DNA of 64,000 bases. Source: Allomuricauda sp. CAU 1633. Lineage in GTDB: Bacteria; Bacteroidota; Bacteroidia; Flavobacteriales; Flavobacteriaceae. Shown piece after piece: positions 25,923 to 33,329 of the stretch (positions are counted from its first letter, which is position 1; every line of letters starts with the position of its first letter). The DNA is taken from the NCBI RefSeq assembly GCF_017313225.1, contig NZ_JAFLNE010000004.1:372001-436000 (forward strand), written 5' to 3'. Position numbers and translations under genes: made by a program. A model generated the notes under the pieces. That model saw only the letters and a program-made list of their open reading frames with translations, was not told the origin of the DNA and searched no databases.

Positions 25923-27659
25923 CTAAGATATAAAATCGAAGTACCCAAGCAAAATTTTATTGTTCACCAAGCGCGGGGTACATATTTCCAATATTTTGGG
26001 CTTGAGGGAGGTAGCATAAAAATCTTCCAATCCATTGGCCAACTCTACCTCGTCTTCGGCTCTAAAATGGTCAAATCCGAACATCTGGGCCAAATGTTCT
26101 GCTGTAAACCCATGATGGGTCTCAAAAAAGGTGGAAAATTCCTCTGTATCCTCTTTGCCCGGTAAAATTCTAAAAATTCCTCCCCCCGAATTGTTAATGA
26201 GAATAATCCTAAAATCAGGTCGAATATGGGTATTCCACAAGCCATTGCTGTCGTAAAAGAAACTCAAATCACCCGTAATCAACAAGGTGGGCTCCACTGC
26301 ATGAATGGACGCCCCAACCGCTGTTGATGTGCTGCCATCAATACCACTGGTTCCCCGGTTACAGAACACTTTTAAAGATGCATCCATCGGAAACAATTGG
26401 GTATAGCGTACTGTGGAACTGTTCGCCAAATGCACCTGATACCCTTTGGGTATATACTGCATTACTTGGTCAAAAACGGTAAAATCGGAAAAAAGAATTT
26501 GGTCCAAATAGGTCTTCCTCCTAGCCTCGTAATGTTTTTTAACTTCTTGCCATTTGGTTTTGTAAGCACTCTTTTCTGTTTCCGAAGGTAAAACAGCTCC
26601 AAAGAAATCATTTGGATTGGCTTTAACATGCTTGGAAAGGCAAAAGAAGGTATCATGCGCTTTTTTAGGGTCGATGTGCCAATGTTCCTTGGGTTGATAC
26701 TTCCGTAAAAACGCCTTTATTTTTTTGGAAACAATCAATCCACCAAAAGTGACCAGTATTTCCGGTTGAAGAGCTTTGAACAAATCTTCCTTATTCTCTG
26801 ACTTTTCAATGGGTGCAATGATGCTGTCAATGCTCGGGAAAAACTCAGGGTGGTGCATGTTGGAAGTGGTTTCCGTAAACACCAAGGCATTTCCGTCTTG
26901 GGCCAATGCTTCCAACACTGCTTTTTCCATCACATTGGGTTGATTGACCCCCACTAATATCATTTTTCGACCGCTTTGTTTCCAAATAGATGCATAATCC
27001 GACCAATTCTCTTCATCGGAATTGATGGGAACATCTGTCTTCTTTTCAGCAATTTGAAGAGCGGGTTTTTCCACTACTCCATACAAAGGTTCTTCAAAAG
27101 GAATGTTGATGTGCACCGGAGTGCTTTTCCATCGTGCAATTTGAAGCGCATTTACCAACTCCCGTTCATTGTATTCCTGAATCGCCTCCTGGCTTTCAGC
27201 GAGAAGGGATTTCCCCCATTCTGACACTTTTTCAGGGGCATGGGAAATATCTTGCTTTAAATTGGCCGAGTATCCAATGTGCTTTTCCAGCACATTTTCT
27301 TGTCGGATGGTCTGTCCATCACCAATATCAATTCGGTAACTGGGTCTATCAGCTGAGACCACAATTAAAGGAATATCGCTATAAAATGCCTCGGCCACAG
27401 CCGGATAATAATTTAAAAGTGCACTTCCAGATGTACACACCACGGCTACCGGTTCTCGCAGTTGTTGGGCCATGCCCAAAGCAAAAAAAGCCGCGCATCG
27501 CTCATCTACAATGCTATAGCAGCTAAAAAAGGAATTCTTGGAAAAGCTGAGTGTCAAGGGAGCGTTCCTTGATCCTGGAGAAATCACAATATGTTTTACG
27601 CCTCTGGACTTAAAGTACAGTACCAGTGTCTGTGCCGAGGGAATATCTGAGTACATCAT
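25923..27659 (-). CDS. menD: SEPHCHC synthase (MenD)
   Basis: MenD is a thiamine diphosphate enzyme that joins isochorismate and 2-oxoglutarate in the first committed step of menaquinone synthesis. The 578-residue protein has the N-terminal pyrimidine-binding domain (VISPGSRNAPLTLSF, VDERCAAFFALGMAQ with the activating Glu, VVCTSGSALLNYYPAVAEA), the central domain, and the C-terminal diphosphate-binding domain with TGDLSFFYDSNGLWN and ILINNSGGGIFRILPG. The first in-frame ATG (27659) is chosen over an upstream TTG (27668); ATG 27656 is also possible. It follows menF by 54 bp. Confidence 0.96.
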   Translation of the reverse strand: MMYSDIPSAQTLVLYFKSRGVKHIVISPGSRNAPLTLSFSKNSFFSCYSIVDERCAAFFALGMAQQLREPVAVVCTSGSALLNYYPAVAEAFYSDIPLIVVSADRPSYRIDIGDGQTIRQENVLEKHIGYSANLKQDISHAPEKVSEWGKSLLAESQEAIQEYNERELVNALQIARWKSTPVHINIPFEEPLYGVVEKPALQIAEKKTDVPINSDEENWSDYASIWKQSGRKMILVGVNQPNVMEKAVLEALAQDGNALVFTETTSNMHHPEFFPSIDSIIAPIEKSENKEDLFKALQPEILVTFGGLIVSKKIKAFLRKYQPKEHWHIDPKKAHDTFFCLSKHVKANPNDFFGAVLPSETEKSAYKTKWQEVKKHYEARRKTYLDQILFSDFTVFDQVMQYIPKGYQVHLANSSTVRYTQLFPMDASLKVFCNRGTSGIDGSTSTAVGASIHAVEPTLLITGDLSFFYDSNGLWNTHIRPDFRIILINNSGGGIFRILPGKEDTEEFSTFFETHHGFTAEHLAQMFGFDHFRAEDEVELANGLEDFYATSLKPKILEICTPRLVNNKILLGYFDFIS

Positions 27660-27713
27660 GGACCACAAAAATACATTTGAAAAGCGTATTCCCCTAAATT
27701 CGGGGGCACCAAA

Positions 27714-28775
27714 TTATAGGATATTCAACATGGTCTTGCTTTTGTTCTGGGTCTCAATCCATTCGCTTTCTGGATTCGAGGCGGATGTGATTCCCCCACC
27801 CACAAAAATTGTGGCTTTGTTTCCCAACAATTCCATACATCGTAAGTTCACAAAAAGTGAGGTTTCTCCTGAATCATTCAGATTCAGTTCACCTAAAAAG
27901 CCTGTGTAAAAATTTCGAATGTAATTTTCATTTTTTAAAATGAAAGATTTCGCGGTTTGGGTAGGAATGCCACATACCGCTGGGGTGGGATGTAAAGCTG
28001 TGATGACCTTTTTTATCCCATTTCCACCGGATAATGTTCCCGTAACCTCTGACCGTAAATGCCACAGATTTCCAGCTCTAATGGATTCCGCTTCTCCGAT
28101 ATGGAGTTCTTCTACAGCAGGACCCAACCGTTCCCTGATGTAATCCGAAACCATCTGTTGCTCTTCAACTTCTTTTGAGCCCCATTTTGGATTTTCATCT
28201 CCATCAAACGGCAAGGTGGCCGCCAAAGACATAGAGCGTAATTGTTGACCTTTGATTTTCACCAAGGTCTCTGGAGTGGCACCACACCAGGTACCTACTT
28301 TTGGGTGATGGAAGAGATAACAAAAGGCATTGGGATAATTCTGCAACAGATTTTGAAGGATTTGAGTCGGTGCTGTTGCCATTTCAACAACCAATTTTCG
28401 AGATAGTACCACTTTTTTAAGATGGCCTTTTTCTATTTCAGAAATCCCTTTTCTTACCAAATCAATGTGGGCTTCTTTCGCAGAATCCACAATTACTGCA
28501 GAACTCTTTTCTTGTTTTGGCCCAATGCTGAATCGAGCTGAAAAGACTTCATCTGGCTCAATTAAAATAGCATTGTCCACTACATCAAACGGTGCAAAAA
28601 CAAATCCGCTCTCTGTAAAATCAATGGTGTAATGCAAGGTATCATCCGCTTGGGAAACAGCAGTCACCAGTTCTTCTTTTGGTTTTCTATAAACGGCAAA
28701 AGGCAAGCCTTTTTCTAGGCAAAAATCAATCTTGTGAAGAATGGACTGAAAATCCTTATTTTCTGGGTAAGGCAA
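27714..28775 (-). CDS. menF: Isochorismate synthase (MenF/EntC type)
   Basis: The enzyme converts chorismate to isochorismate with Mg2+. The 353-residue product is a chorismate-binding (anthranilate synthase component I-like) fold with the motifs GIHEIEKGHLKKVVLSR-like entry (residues about 130-150), FHHPKVGTWCGATPETLVKI, the Mg ligand region HIGEAESIRAGNLWHLRSEV and LHPTPAVCGIPTQTA. The start is TTG 28775: an in-frame TGA lies three codons upstream and the first Met is far inside the protein. The start overlaps the end of the thioesterase gene by 20 bp, which suggests translational coupling. Confidence 0.92.
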   Translation of the reverse strand: MPYPENKDFQSILHKIDFCLEKGLPFAVYRKPKEELVTAVSQADDTLHYTIDFTESGFVFAPFDVVDNAILIEPDEVFSARFSIGPKQEKSSAVIVDSAKEAHIDLVRKGISEIEKGHLKKVVLSRKLVVEMATAPTQILQNLLQNYPNAFCYLFHHPKVGTWCGATPETLVKIKGQQLRSMSLAATLPFDGDENPKWGSKEVEEQQMVSDYIRERLGPAVEELHIGEAESIRAGNLWHLRSEVTGTLSGGNGIKKVITALHPTPAVCGIPTQTAKSFILKNENYIRNFYTGFLGELNLNDSGETSLFVNLRCMELLGNKATIFVGGGITSASNPESEWIETQNKSKTMLNIL

Positions 28776-29178
28776 TAGTGGTCAATTTACAATTGGAAAT
28801 CAGTTTACCCTCCTCATCTGTTATTTTTATCTCCCAAAGTTGAGTGGTTCGACCTTTGTGCAAGATAGAGGCCCTTGCATAAACAAAACCTTCTTTGATG
28901 GATTTAACATGGTTCGCTGAAATCTCGATTCCCCGAACAAAAAATTCCTTGGCATTCAAAAAAATATAAGAGGCAGCGCTGCCCACACTTTCGGCCAATG
29001 CCACGGAAGCTCCTCCATGAAGGACACCGTCGGGTTGGTGAACCTTGGGGGTTACGGGCATTCGGGCCAATAAAAAGTTTTCCCCCACATCAATATAGGT
29101 AATGTCCAAAGTTTCCATCAATGTTCCTTTGCAAATTTCATTGCAAACAGAGAGAATCTTCTCTTTGTGCTCTTCCAT
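28756..29178 (-). CDS. menI: Hotdog-fold thioesterase, likely DHNA-CoA hydrolase (MenI)
   Basis: The 140-residue protein (start ATG 29178, MEEHKEKIL; a TTG at 29205 is less likely) is a PaaI/YdiI-type hotdog thioesterase. It contains HQPDGVLHGGASVALAESVGSAAS, closely like the catalytic segment of E. coli YdiI, with the Glu of AESVG as the expected nucleophile or base. YdiI hydrolyses 1,4-dihydroxy-2-naphthoyl-CoA. As the first gene of an operon with menF and menD, the MenI role is well supported, though PaaI-type phenylacetyl-CoA hydrolysis cannot be excluded from sequence alone. Confidence 0.85.
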   Translation of the reverse strand: MEEHKEKILSVCNEICKGTLMETLDITYIDVGENFLLARMPVTPKVHQPDGVLHGGASVALAESVGSAASYIFLNAKEFFVRGIEISANHVKSIKEGFVYARASILHKGRTTQLWEIKITDEEGKLISNCKLTTIALPRK

Positions 29179-29202
29179 CCTTCTATTTTTTGTAAAATTA
29201 CA

Positions 29203-29210
29203 CAAAGCTA
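29203..29210 (-). promoter_or_regulatory. Probable -7 promoter element of the menI-menF-menD operon
   Basis: TAGCTTTG on the minus strand, 24 bp before the menI ATG, matches TAnnTTTG. The region upstream has only a weak TTTC about 18 bp further away. The opposite-strand esterase gene begins 30 bp to the right. Confidence 0.4.
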
Positions 29211-29239
29211 AAGCAATCGAACAACCTAGAAACGACTTT

Positions 29240-29878
29240 ATGGTCCCGAGCGAAAAGACGGTAATCTATACCACCCAAAATACGTATCTCACCCAAAATC
29301 CTATTACCCAGAAAACCAAGAATGTATGGTTGGTTTTTCATGGTATTGGCTATTTGAGCCGCTTTTTTGTAAAATATTTTGAAGGCCTAAACCCTGATGA
29401 GAACCATATTATTGTCCCCCAAGCTCCCTCAAAATACTATTTGAAAAATGAATACAAATATGTTGGGGCCAGTTGGTTGACCAAAGAGAATACACCCATG
29501 GAAATTGATAATGTGCTCAACTATGTGGATGCCGTCTTCGATGCTGAGGAAATTCCTTTAGATTTGAACTTAATTCTTTTTGGATTTTCCCAAGGGGTCT
29601 CCATTGCAACCCGTTGGTTGGTGCATCGAAAAGTTCAAGTGAAAGCATTAATTCTCTACGCTGGGGGAATCCCAAATGAAGTAAAAAAGGAGGATTTTGA
29701 GTTTATGGATTTTGACACGACAGCCATTAAAATCATTTATGGCGATTCTGATGAGTATTTGACTTCTGAGCGGTTACAAGTTGAAAAAGTCAAAATAGAT
29801 TCACTATTTCATGGAAAGGCTGAAATCATAATTTTTAAGGGCGGGCATGAGGTAAAACCGGAGTTAATTTTGGTATAA
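29240..29878 (+). CDS. Alpha/beta hydrolase (carboxylesterase/phospholipase-like)
   Basis: The ATG at 29240 is chosen (212 residues, MVPSEKTVIYTTQN); the frame is open upstream but would run across the divergent menI start. The protein has the alpha/beta-hydrolase core: WLVFHGIGYLSRFFVKYF with the oxyanion region, IIVPQAPSKYY, the nucleophile elbow LILFGFSQGVSIATRW (Ser of GFSQG), Asp in IIYGDSDEYLT and the catalytic His in FKGGHEVKPE near the end. This matches the dienelactone hydrolase/carboxylesterase 2 type. It has no signal peptide. Substrate is unknown; it is a single gene convergent with the next. Confidence 0.85.
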   Translation: MVPSEKTVIYTTQNTYLTQNPITQKTKNVWLVFHGIGYLSRFFVKYFEGLNPDENHIIVPQAPSKYYLKNEYKYVGASWLTKENTPMEIDNVLNYVDAVFDAEEIPLDLNLILFGFSQGVSIATRWLVHRKVQVKALILYAGGIPNEVKKEDFEFMDFDTTAIKIIYGDSDEYLTSERLQVEKVKIDSLFHGKAEIIIFKGGHEVKPELILV

Positions 29879-29879
29879 C

Positions 29880-29896
29880 AGGGTTAATCTAACCCT
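29880..29896. terminator. Short hairpin between convergent genes
   Basis: AGGGTTA and TAACCCT form a perfect 7-bp stem with a 3-base loop in the 16-bp gap between two converging genes. There is no T-tract on either side, so it is at best a weak or mRNA-protecting terminator. Confidence 0.35.
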
Positions 29897-30824
29897 ATCT
29901 CCCCTCGTTAGGTTCAGCGGTGTCTTCTTCTTCCGAATAATACTTGATCACACGTGTAGTGTAAGCATTGCCGGGCGTGATGATTTTTTTCACCCAGTTT
30001 TTTTCTTCGTTGCTATCAAACTGAAAGATATAGTTTTCCACAGATTCTGTGTTCAATGTTTTGGTTACAACTTTGTCCAGAATCCCGTTGGTATAGTAGT
30101 AGAACAATTTTTTTTGGGCCACAAATTCCTTTTCGTCTATATCATATTGAAAGAACTCACTGGTCACCAAATCATCTGCCGAATTAAAGACTTCCTCCGT
30201 GGCCCTGTTGGGTTCGCCATCAATATATTCCTTGGTCAAAATTACTTTTTGTGTTCCTTTGGAATTTTTACGTTCTGAAGTTCTTATGGTCTTTTCTAGA
30301 ATTCCATTGGTAAAAATACTGGTAGTAAGCTCATTTTTATACGGTGTATATTCAAAAGTGGTTTCATCCACCCCATCAGAGTTAGAGGTAATGATTTTCG
30401 CCAACCTGCCTTCATCATCGTACAAGTATTCCTGTTGTTCCAAAAATTCTTTATCATATGAAATGATTTTCTCCAAGACTTTTCGATTTGGAACTGTGTC
30501 AATTTCATAAAAATTGGCCATGGAGGTGGATGCATCCAGCACATTATTTTTATAACTCTCCATTCGTCTTTCCACAAGTTCGTCACTATTGTACTTGTAG
30601 TAGGTAATATCTTGATCGGTATCATTGTATTGGGTCACCGTTTTGGTCAAAATACCTTCTTTGGTAAATTCAAACGATTCCCGACCATAATCCGTAATGA
30701 CCAAACATGATTTTACCTTCCCATTTAGGTCAAAATCTTGCAATGTGAAGATTTGTATCTCCTGAGAACGAAGCCCCGAGATAAGAAAAAAACAAGAAAC
30801 GAGTAGTGTGTAGTTTTTTGTCAT
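29895..30824 (-). CDS. Exported repeat-containing protein, function unknown
   Basis: The 309-residue protein has a signal peptide (about 1-20, ending SGLRSQ). The rest is composed of short beta strands repeating a loose pattern of Y-x-x-D/N-x-G-x-L/E, for example YLYDDEGRLAKI, FEYTPYKNELTTSIF, LFYYYTNGILDKVV and FQFDSNEEKNWVKKI. The pattern resembles the YD/RHS-like or MORN-like beta repeats seen in many Bacteroidota secreted proteins. No catalytic motif is visible. It would be periplasmic or surface exposed. Confidence 0.7.
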   Translation of the reverse strand: MTKNYTLLVSCFFLISGLRSQEIQIFTLQDFDLNGKVKSCLVITDYGRESFEFTKEGILTKTVTQYNDTDQDITYYKYNSDELVERRMESYKNNVLDASTSMANFYEIDTVPNRKVLEKIISYDKEFLEQQEYLYDDEGRLAKIITSNSDGVDETTFEYTPYKNELTTSIFTNGILEKTIRTSERKNSKGTQKVILTKEYIDGEPNRATEEVFNSADDLVTSEFFQYDIDEKEFVAQKKLFYYYTNGILDKVVTKTLNTESVENYIFQFDSNEEKNWVKKIITPGNAYTTRVIKYYSEEEDTAEPNEGR

Positions 30825-30907
30825 GCTATAAAATTACTTCGAATTCAGGCAACTAAAAAATTTACTGCATACACTATGCCGAAATTAACTTAAAGAAAAC
30901 AAGAGGG

Positions 30908-32164
30908 TTAAAACTTCCTATTCGGATTGAATGGGGATAAATCCATAGCTGTTTTTTGACCTGAAATCAGCTCAGTGACCATTTTGCCGGTGGCAGGCCC
31001 CAAACTCCAACCCATCATGGCATGTCCAGTGGCGATGGTCAAATTTTTATAACCCGCAGGTCTACCAATGTAAGGCAATCCGTCTGGAGATACAGGACGC
31101 AATCCGCATTGGGCATTGTTCTTGTCTTCATCCGAAATTTTTAAGCCATTATAATAGCGCTCCGCTCCTTGGGCAATGGCCTCTACTCTTTCTTTGCGAA
31201 TAATATGGTTAATCCCTGAAAACTCCATGGTTCCAGCAAAACGGGTGAAACCCTGCATGGGTGTAACAGCCATTTTTGCTTCCATTAAAATGGCAGGCAT
31301 GGATATTTTGGTGGGCGATTCCACATTGATGCGATATCCTTTTCCCGCCTGTAACGGCAAATCGATATTCATTTTTTTGGAAAGGTTCGAAGTCCATGAG
31401 CCAGCTGCAAAAACTACTTCATCAGCTTGGTAACTGGATTTATTGGTCCGTACTTCCGTTACAAACCCTTTTTCCACATCAATATCCAGAACTTCTTCAC
31501 CTTTATGAATGCTCACCCCATTTTTGGAAAGATGTTCCAAAAGGTTCTTCATAATCTGGGGCGGGGTAGTATGTCGGTCACATTCGTAATGTATGGCCCC
31601 TAAGGCATTGAGCTCAATGTTAGGCTCTATTTTCTTTAATCCATCTGCATCCAAATGGCTTGCTTCCAAACCCATTTCTTGGGCTTTTTTCATCACTTCC
31701 AACTCGTGGTCCCGTGCTTTTTCGGTTTGATAGACCATGAGCAACCCTCTATCATCCAAGTGAAAATCCCCTAAATCACCCGAAGATTTCATGTCTTCAT
31801 ATAACTTTCGACTGATCAGATTAATATCCTTAATAATAGGCATGGCCCGTTCCACTTTGGCCTTTGTAGAGGATTTTTTAAAATACCAGGCCCACTTTAT
31901 AAAGTCAAGGTCTAATCTGGGTTTCATATAAAACGGACTGGAAGAATTGAACATGTATTTGATCCCCTTTGAAATCATTCCGGGAGAGGCCAAGGGTATA
32001 ATATGGCTCGGGGTTAAATAGCCTGCATTGACAAAGGAAGCACCTGAAGAAATATCCGATTTGTCCAAAACCGTTACCTGATGCCCTTCTTTCTGTAAAA
32101 AATATGCTGTTGAGAGTCCAACAATTCCTCCACCAACAATAATCACATTTTTGTTTTTGCCCAT
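30908..32164 (-). CDS. FAD-dependent D-amino acid (D-hydroxyproline-type) dehydrogenase
   Basis: The 418-residue protein is a DAO-family flavoprotein with the dinucleotide fold IIVGGGIVGLSTAYFLQKEGHQVTVLD cut at residues 7-30 (two short pieces: VGGGIVGLSTAYFL and VTVLDKSD), substrate-binding region GRGLL-type DDRGLLMVYQ, and the C-terminal GLRPVSPDGLPYIGR and TGHAMMGWSLGPATGKM motifs typical of DadA-like enzymes. Members deaminate D-amino acids to 2-oxoacids or imines. Next to a DapA-family enzyme this fits oxidation of cis-4-hydroxy-D-proline to pyrroline-4-hydroxy-2-carboxylate. General D-amino acid dehydrogenase remains possible. It has its own -7 element, 43 bp upstream. Confidence 0.85.
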   Translation of the reverse strand: MGKNKNVIIVGGGIVGLSTAYFLQKEGHQVTVLDKSDISSGASFVNAGYLTPSHIIPLASPGMISKGIKYMFNSSSPFYMKPRLDLDFIKWAWYFKKSSTKAKVERAMPIIKDINLISRKLYEDMKSSGDLGDFHLDDRGLLMVYQTEKARDHELEVMKKAQEMGLEASHLDADGLKKIEPNIELNALGAIHYECDRHTTPPQIMKNLLEHLSKNGVSIHKGEEVLDIDVEKGFVTEVRTNKSSYQADEVVFAAGSWTSNLSKKMNIDLPLQAGKGYRINVESPTKISMPAILMEAKMAVTPMQGFTRFAGTMEFSGINHIIRKERVEAIAQGAERYYNGLKISDEDKNNAQCGLRPVSPDGLPYIGRPAGYKNLTIATGHAMMGWSLGPATGKMVTELISGQKTAMDLSPFNPNRKF

Positions 32165-32206
32165 ACCCTATCGCCCTTATTAAAATTTAGGTGTTCAATT
32201 TTCTAG

Positions 32207-32214
32207 CAAATGTA
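32207..32214 (-). promoter_or_regulatory. Probable -7 element of the FAD dehydrogenase gene
   Basis: TACATTTG on the minus strand lies 43 bp before the ATG at 32164. No -33 element is seen at the right distance. It suggests the dehydrogenase can be transcribed separately from the DapA-like gene upstream. Confidence 0.4.
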
Positions 32215-32290
32215 GAACCTAAATAATTTTTACGGATAGAAGTTTAGCCAAATTTTTACTGATTTTGGGTTGGTCGTACCCAAGCTGTGT

Positions 32291-33217
32291 TTAAACCTTT
32301 ACCTTGGTGCGGACCAAATCTGCGATTTCGGGTCTTGTTCGCATGCCTTCTTCAATAATGGCCTTTACCCGTTCCCTTTCTTTGCCCTGTAGGGGCATTC
32401 TGGGCAAACGAACATATTCAGTGCCAATCCCAGTTGCCACTTCGGCTAGTTTTATATTCTGTACCAATTGCGGGCTAATATCCAACTCCAATAAGGGCAT
32501 AAACCACCTGTAAATAGCTTTGGCCTCTTTGATTTTTCCGGCTTTTACCAATTCATAAATGGCAACGGTCTCCCTTGGAAAAGCGCACACCAGACCGGCC
32601 ACCCATCCATCTGCTCCCATCAACATGCTTTCCATGGCCAACGTATCCACACCGCATAAAATCTTCAATCGGTCCCCGAATCGGTTTCGCATTCGGGTAA
32701 TGTTGGTAATGTCCCGAGCAGAATCTTTTACAGCCTCAATATTATCATGCTCAATCAATTCCTCAAACATGTCCAGAGTGACCTCTATTTTATAATCCAC
32801 AGGATTATTATAGATCATCATGGGCAAGGATGTACTTTGGGCCACAGCCTTAAAATAGGCAACGGTTTCATAATCCGTCGATTTATAGCGCATGGGTGGT
32901 AAAATCATTATTCCTTTAGCACCGTATTTTTCGGCTTTTTCAGCGGCAAGAATAGCATCTTTGGTAGTCTGCTCTGCAATATTGATCACTACGGGAATCT
33001 TATCTTCCACCAAGTCCACCGTATGCTGCATCAAAATTCGTTTTTCATCTTGGGTAAGCGTACTTGCCTCTCCAAGGGTCCCGCCCAATATTATGGCATG
33101 TACCCCTGCATCAACCTGGGCTTTGATGTTCGTGGAGAACATATCAATATCCAATTGGTCTTCTTTGGTGAATTTCGTCGTTATTGCCGGCATTACCCCG
33201 GCCCAATTCATTTTCAT
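32291..33217 (-). CDS. DapA family lyase/deaminase
   Basis: The 308-residue protein is a TIM-barrel aldolase of the dihydrodipicolinate synthase/N-acetylneuraminate lyase family, with GGTLGEASTLTQDEK at 45-58, catalytic Tyr136 in MIYNNP and Schiff-base Lys164 in EAVKDSARD. Its neighbour is a D-amino-acid-type flavoenzyme, which matches the pair that follows epimerisation in bacterial trans-4-hydroxyproline catabolism, where the DapA relative is pyrroline-4-hydroxy-2-carboxylate deaminase. Lysine-pathway DapA is less likely, because the residues around the pyruvate site and the gene context differ. The hydroxyproline epimerase and the semialdehyde dehydrogenase are not in the window. Confidence 0.85.
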   Translation of the reverse strand: MKMNWAGVMPAITTKFTKEDQLDIDMFSTNIKAQVDAGVHAIILGGTLGEASTLTQDEKRILMQHTVDLVEDKIPVVINIAEQTTKDAILAAEKAEKYGAKGIMILPPMRYKSTDYETVAYFKAVAQSTSLPMMIYNNPVDYKIEVTLDMFEELIEHDNIEAVKDSARDITNITRMRNRFGDRLKILCGVDTLAMESMLMGADGWVAGLVCAFPRETVAIYELVKAGKIKEAKAIYRWFMPLLELDISPQLVQNIKLAEVATGIGTEYVRLPRMPLQGKERERVKAIIEEGMRTRPEIADLVRTKVKV

Positions 33218-33296
33218 CTATGGCGTGTTTATTTAGAAGTGCTCAATATACACATTCACTTGAAAAGTCAATAAATTTTTTTATCAATCTTTTGAG

Positions 33297-33304
33297 TATT
33301 TTTG
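33297..33304 (+). promoter_or_regulatory. Probable -7 element of the M28 peptidase gene
   Basis: TATTTTTG matches TAnnTTTG and lies 26 bp before the ATG at 33330. The upstream segment is a T-rich run without a distinct TTTG at 17-20 bp. Confidence 0.4.
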
Positions 33305-33329
33305 GAGAATTTTGATAAAATATTCCATT

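Noticed and set aside
32265..32283. Hairpin TTGGGT/ACCCAA after the DapA-like gene as a terminator
   Set aside because: The stem is six bp and no T-run follows on either strand.
33237..33261. Inverted repeat AAGTG/CACTT between the DapA-like and M28 genes as an operator
   Set aside because: Five-bp arms over a 15-base spacer occur often by chance, and no regulator is nearby.
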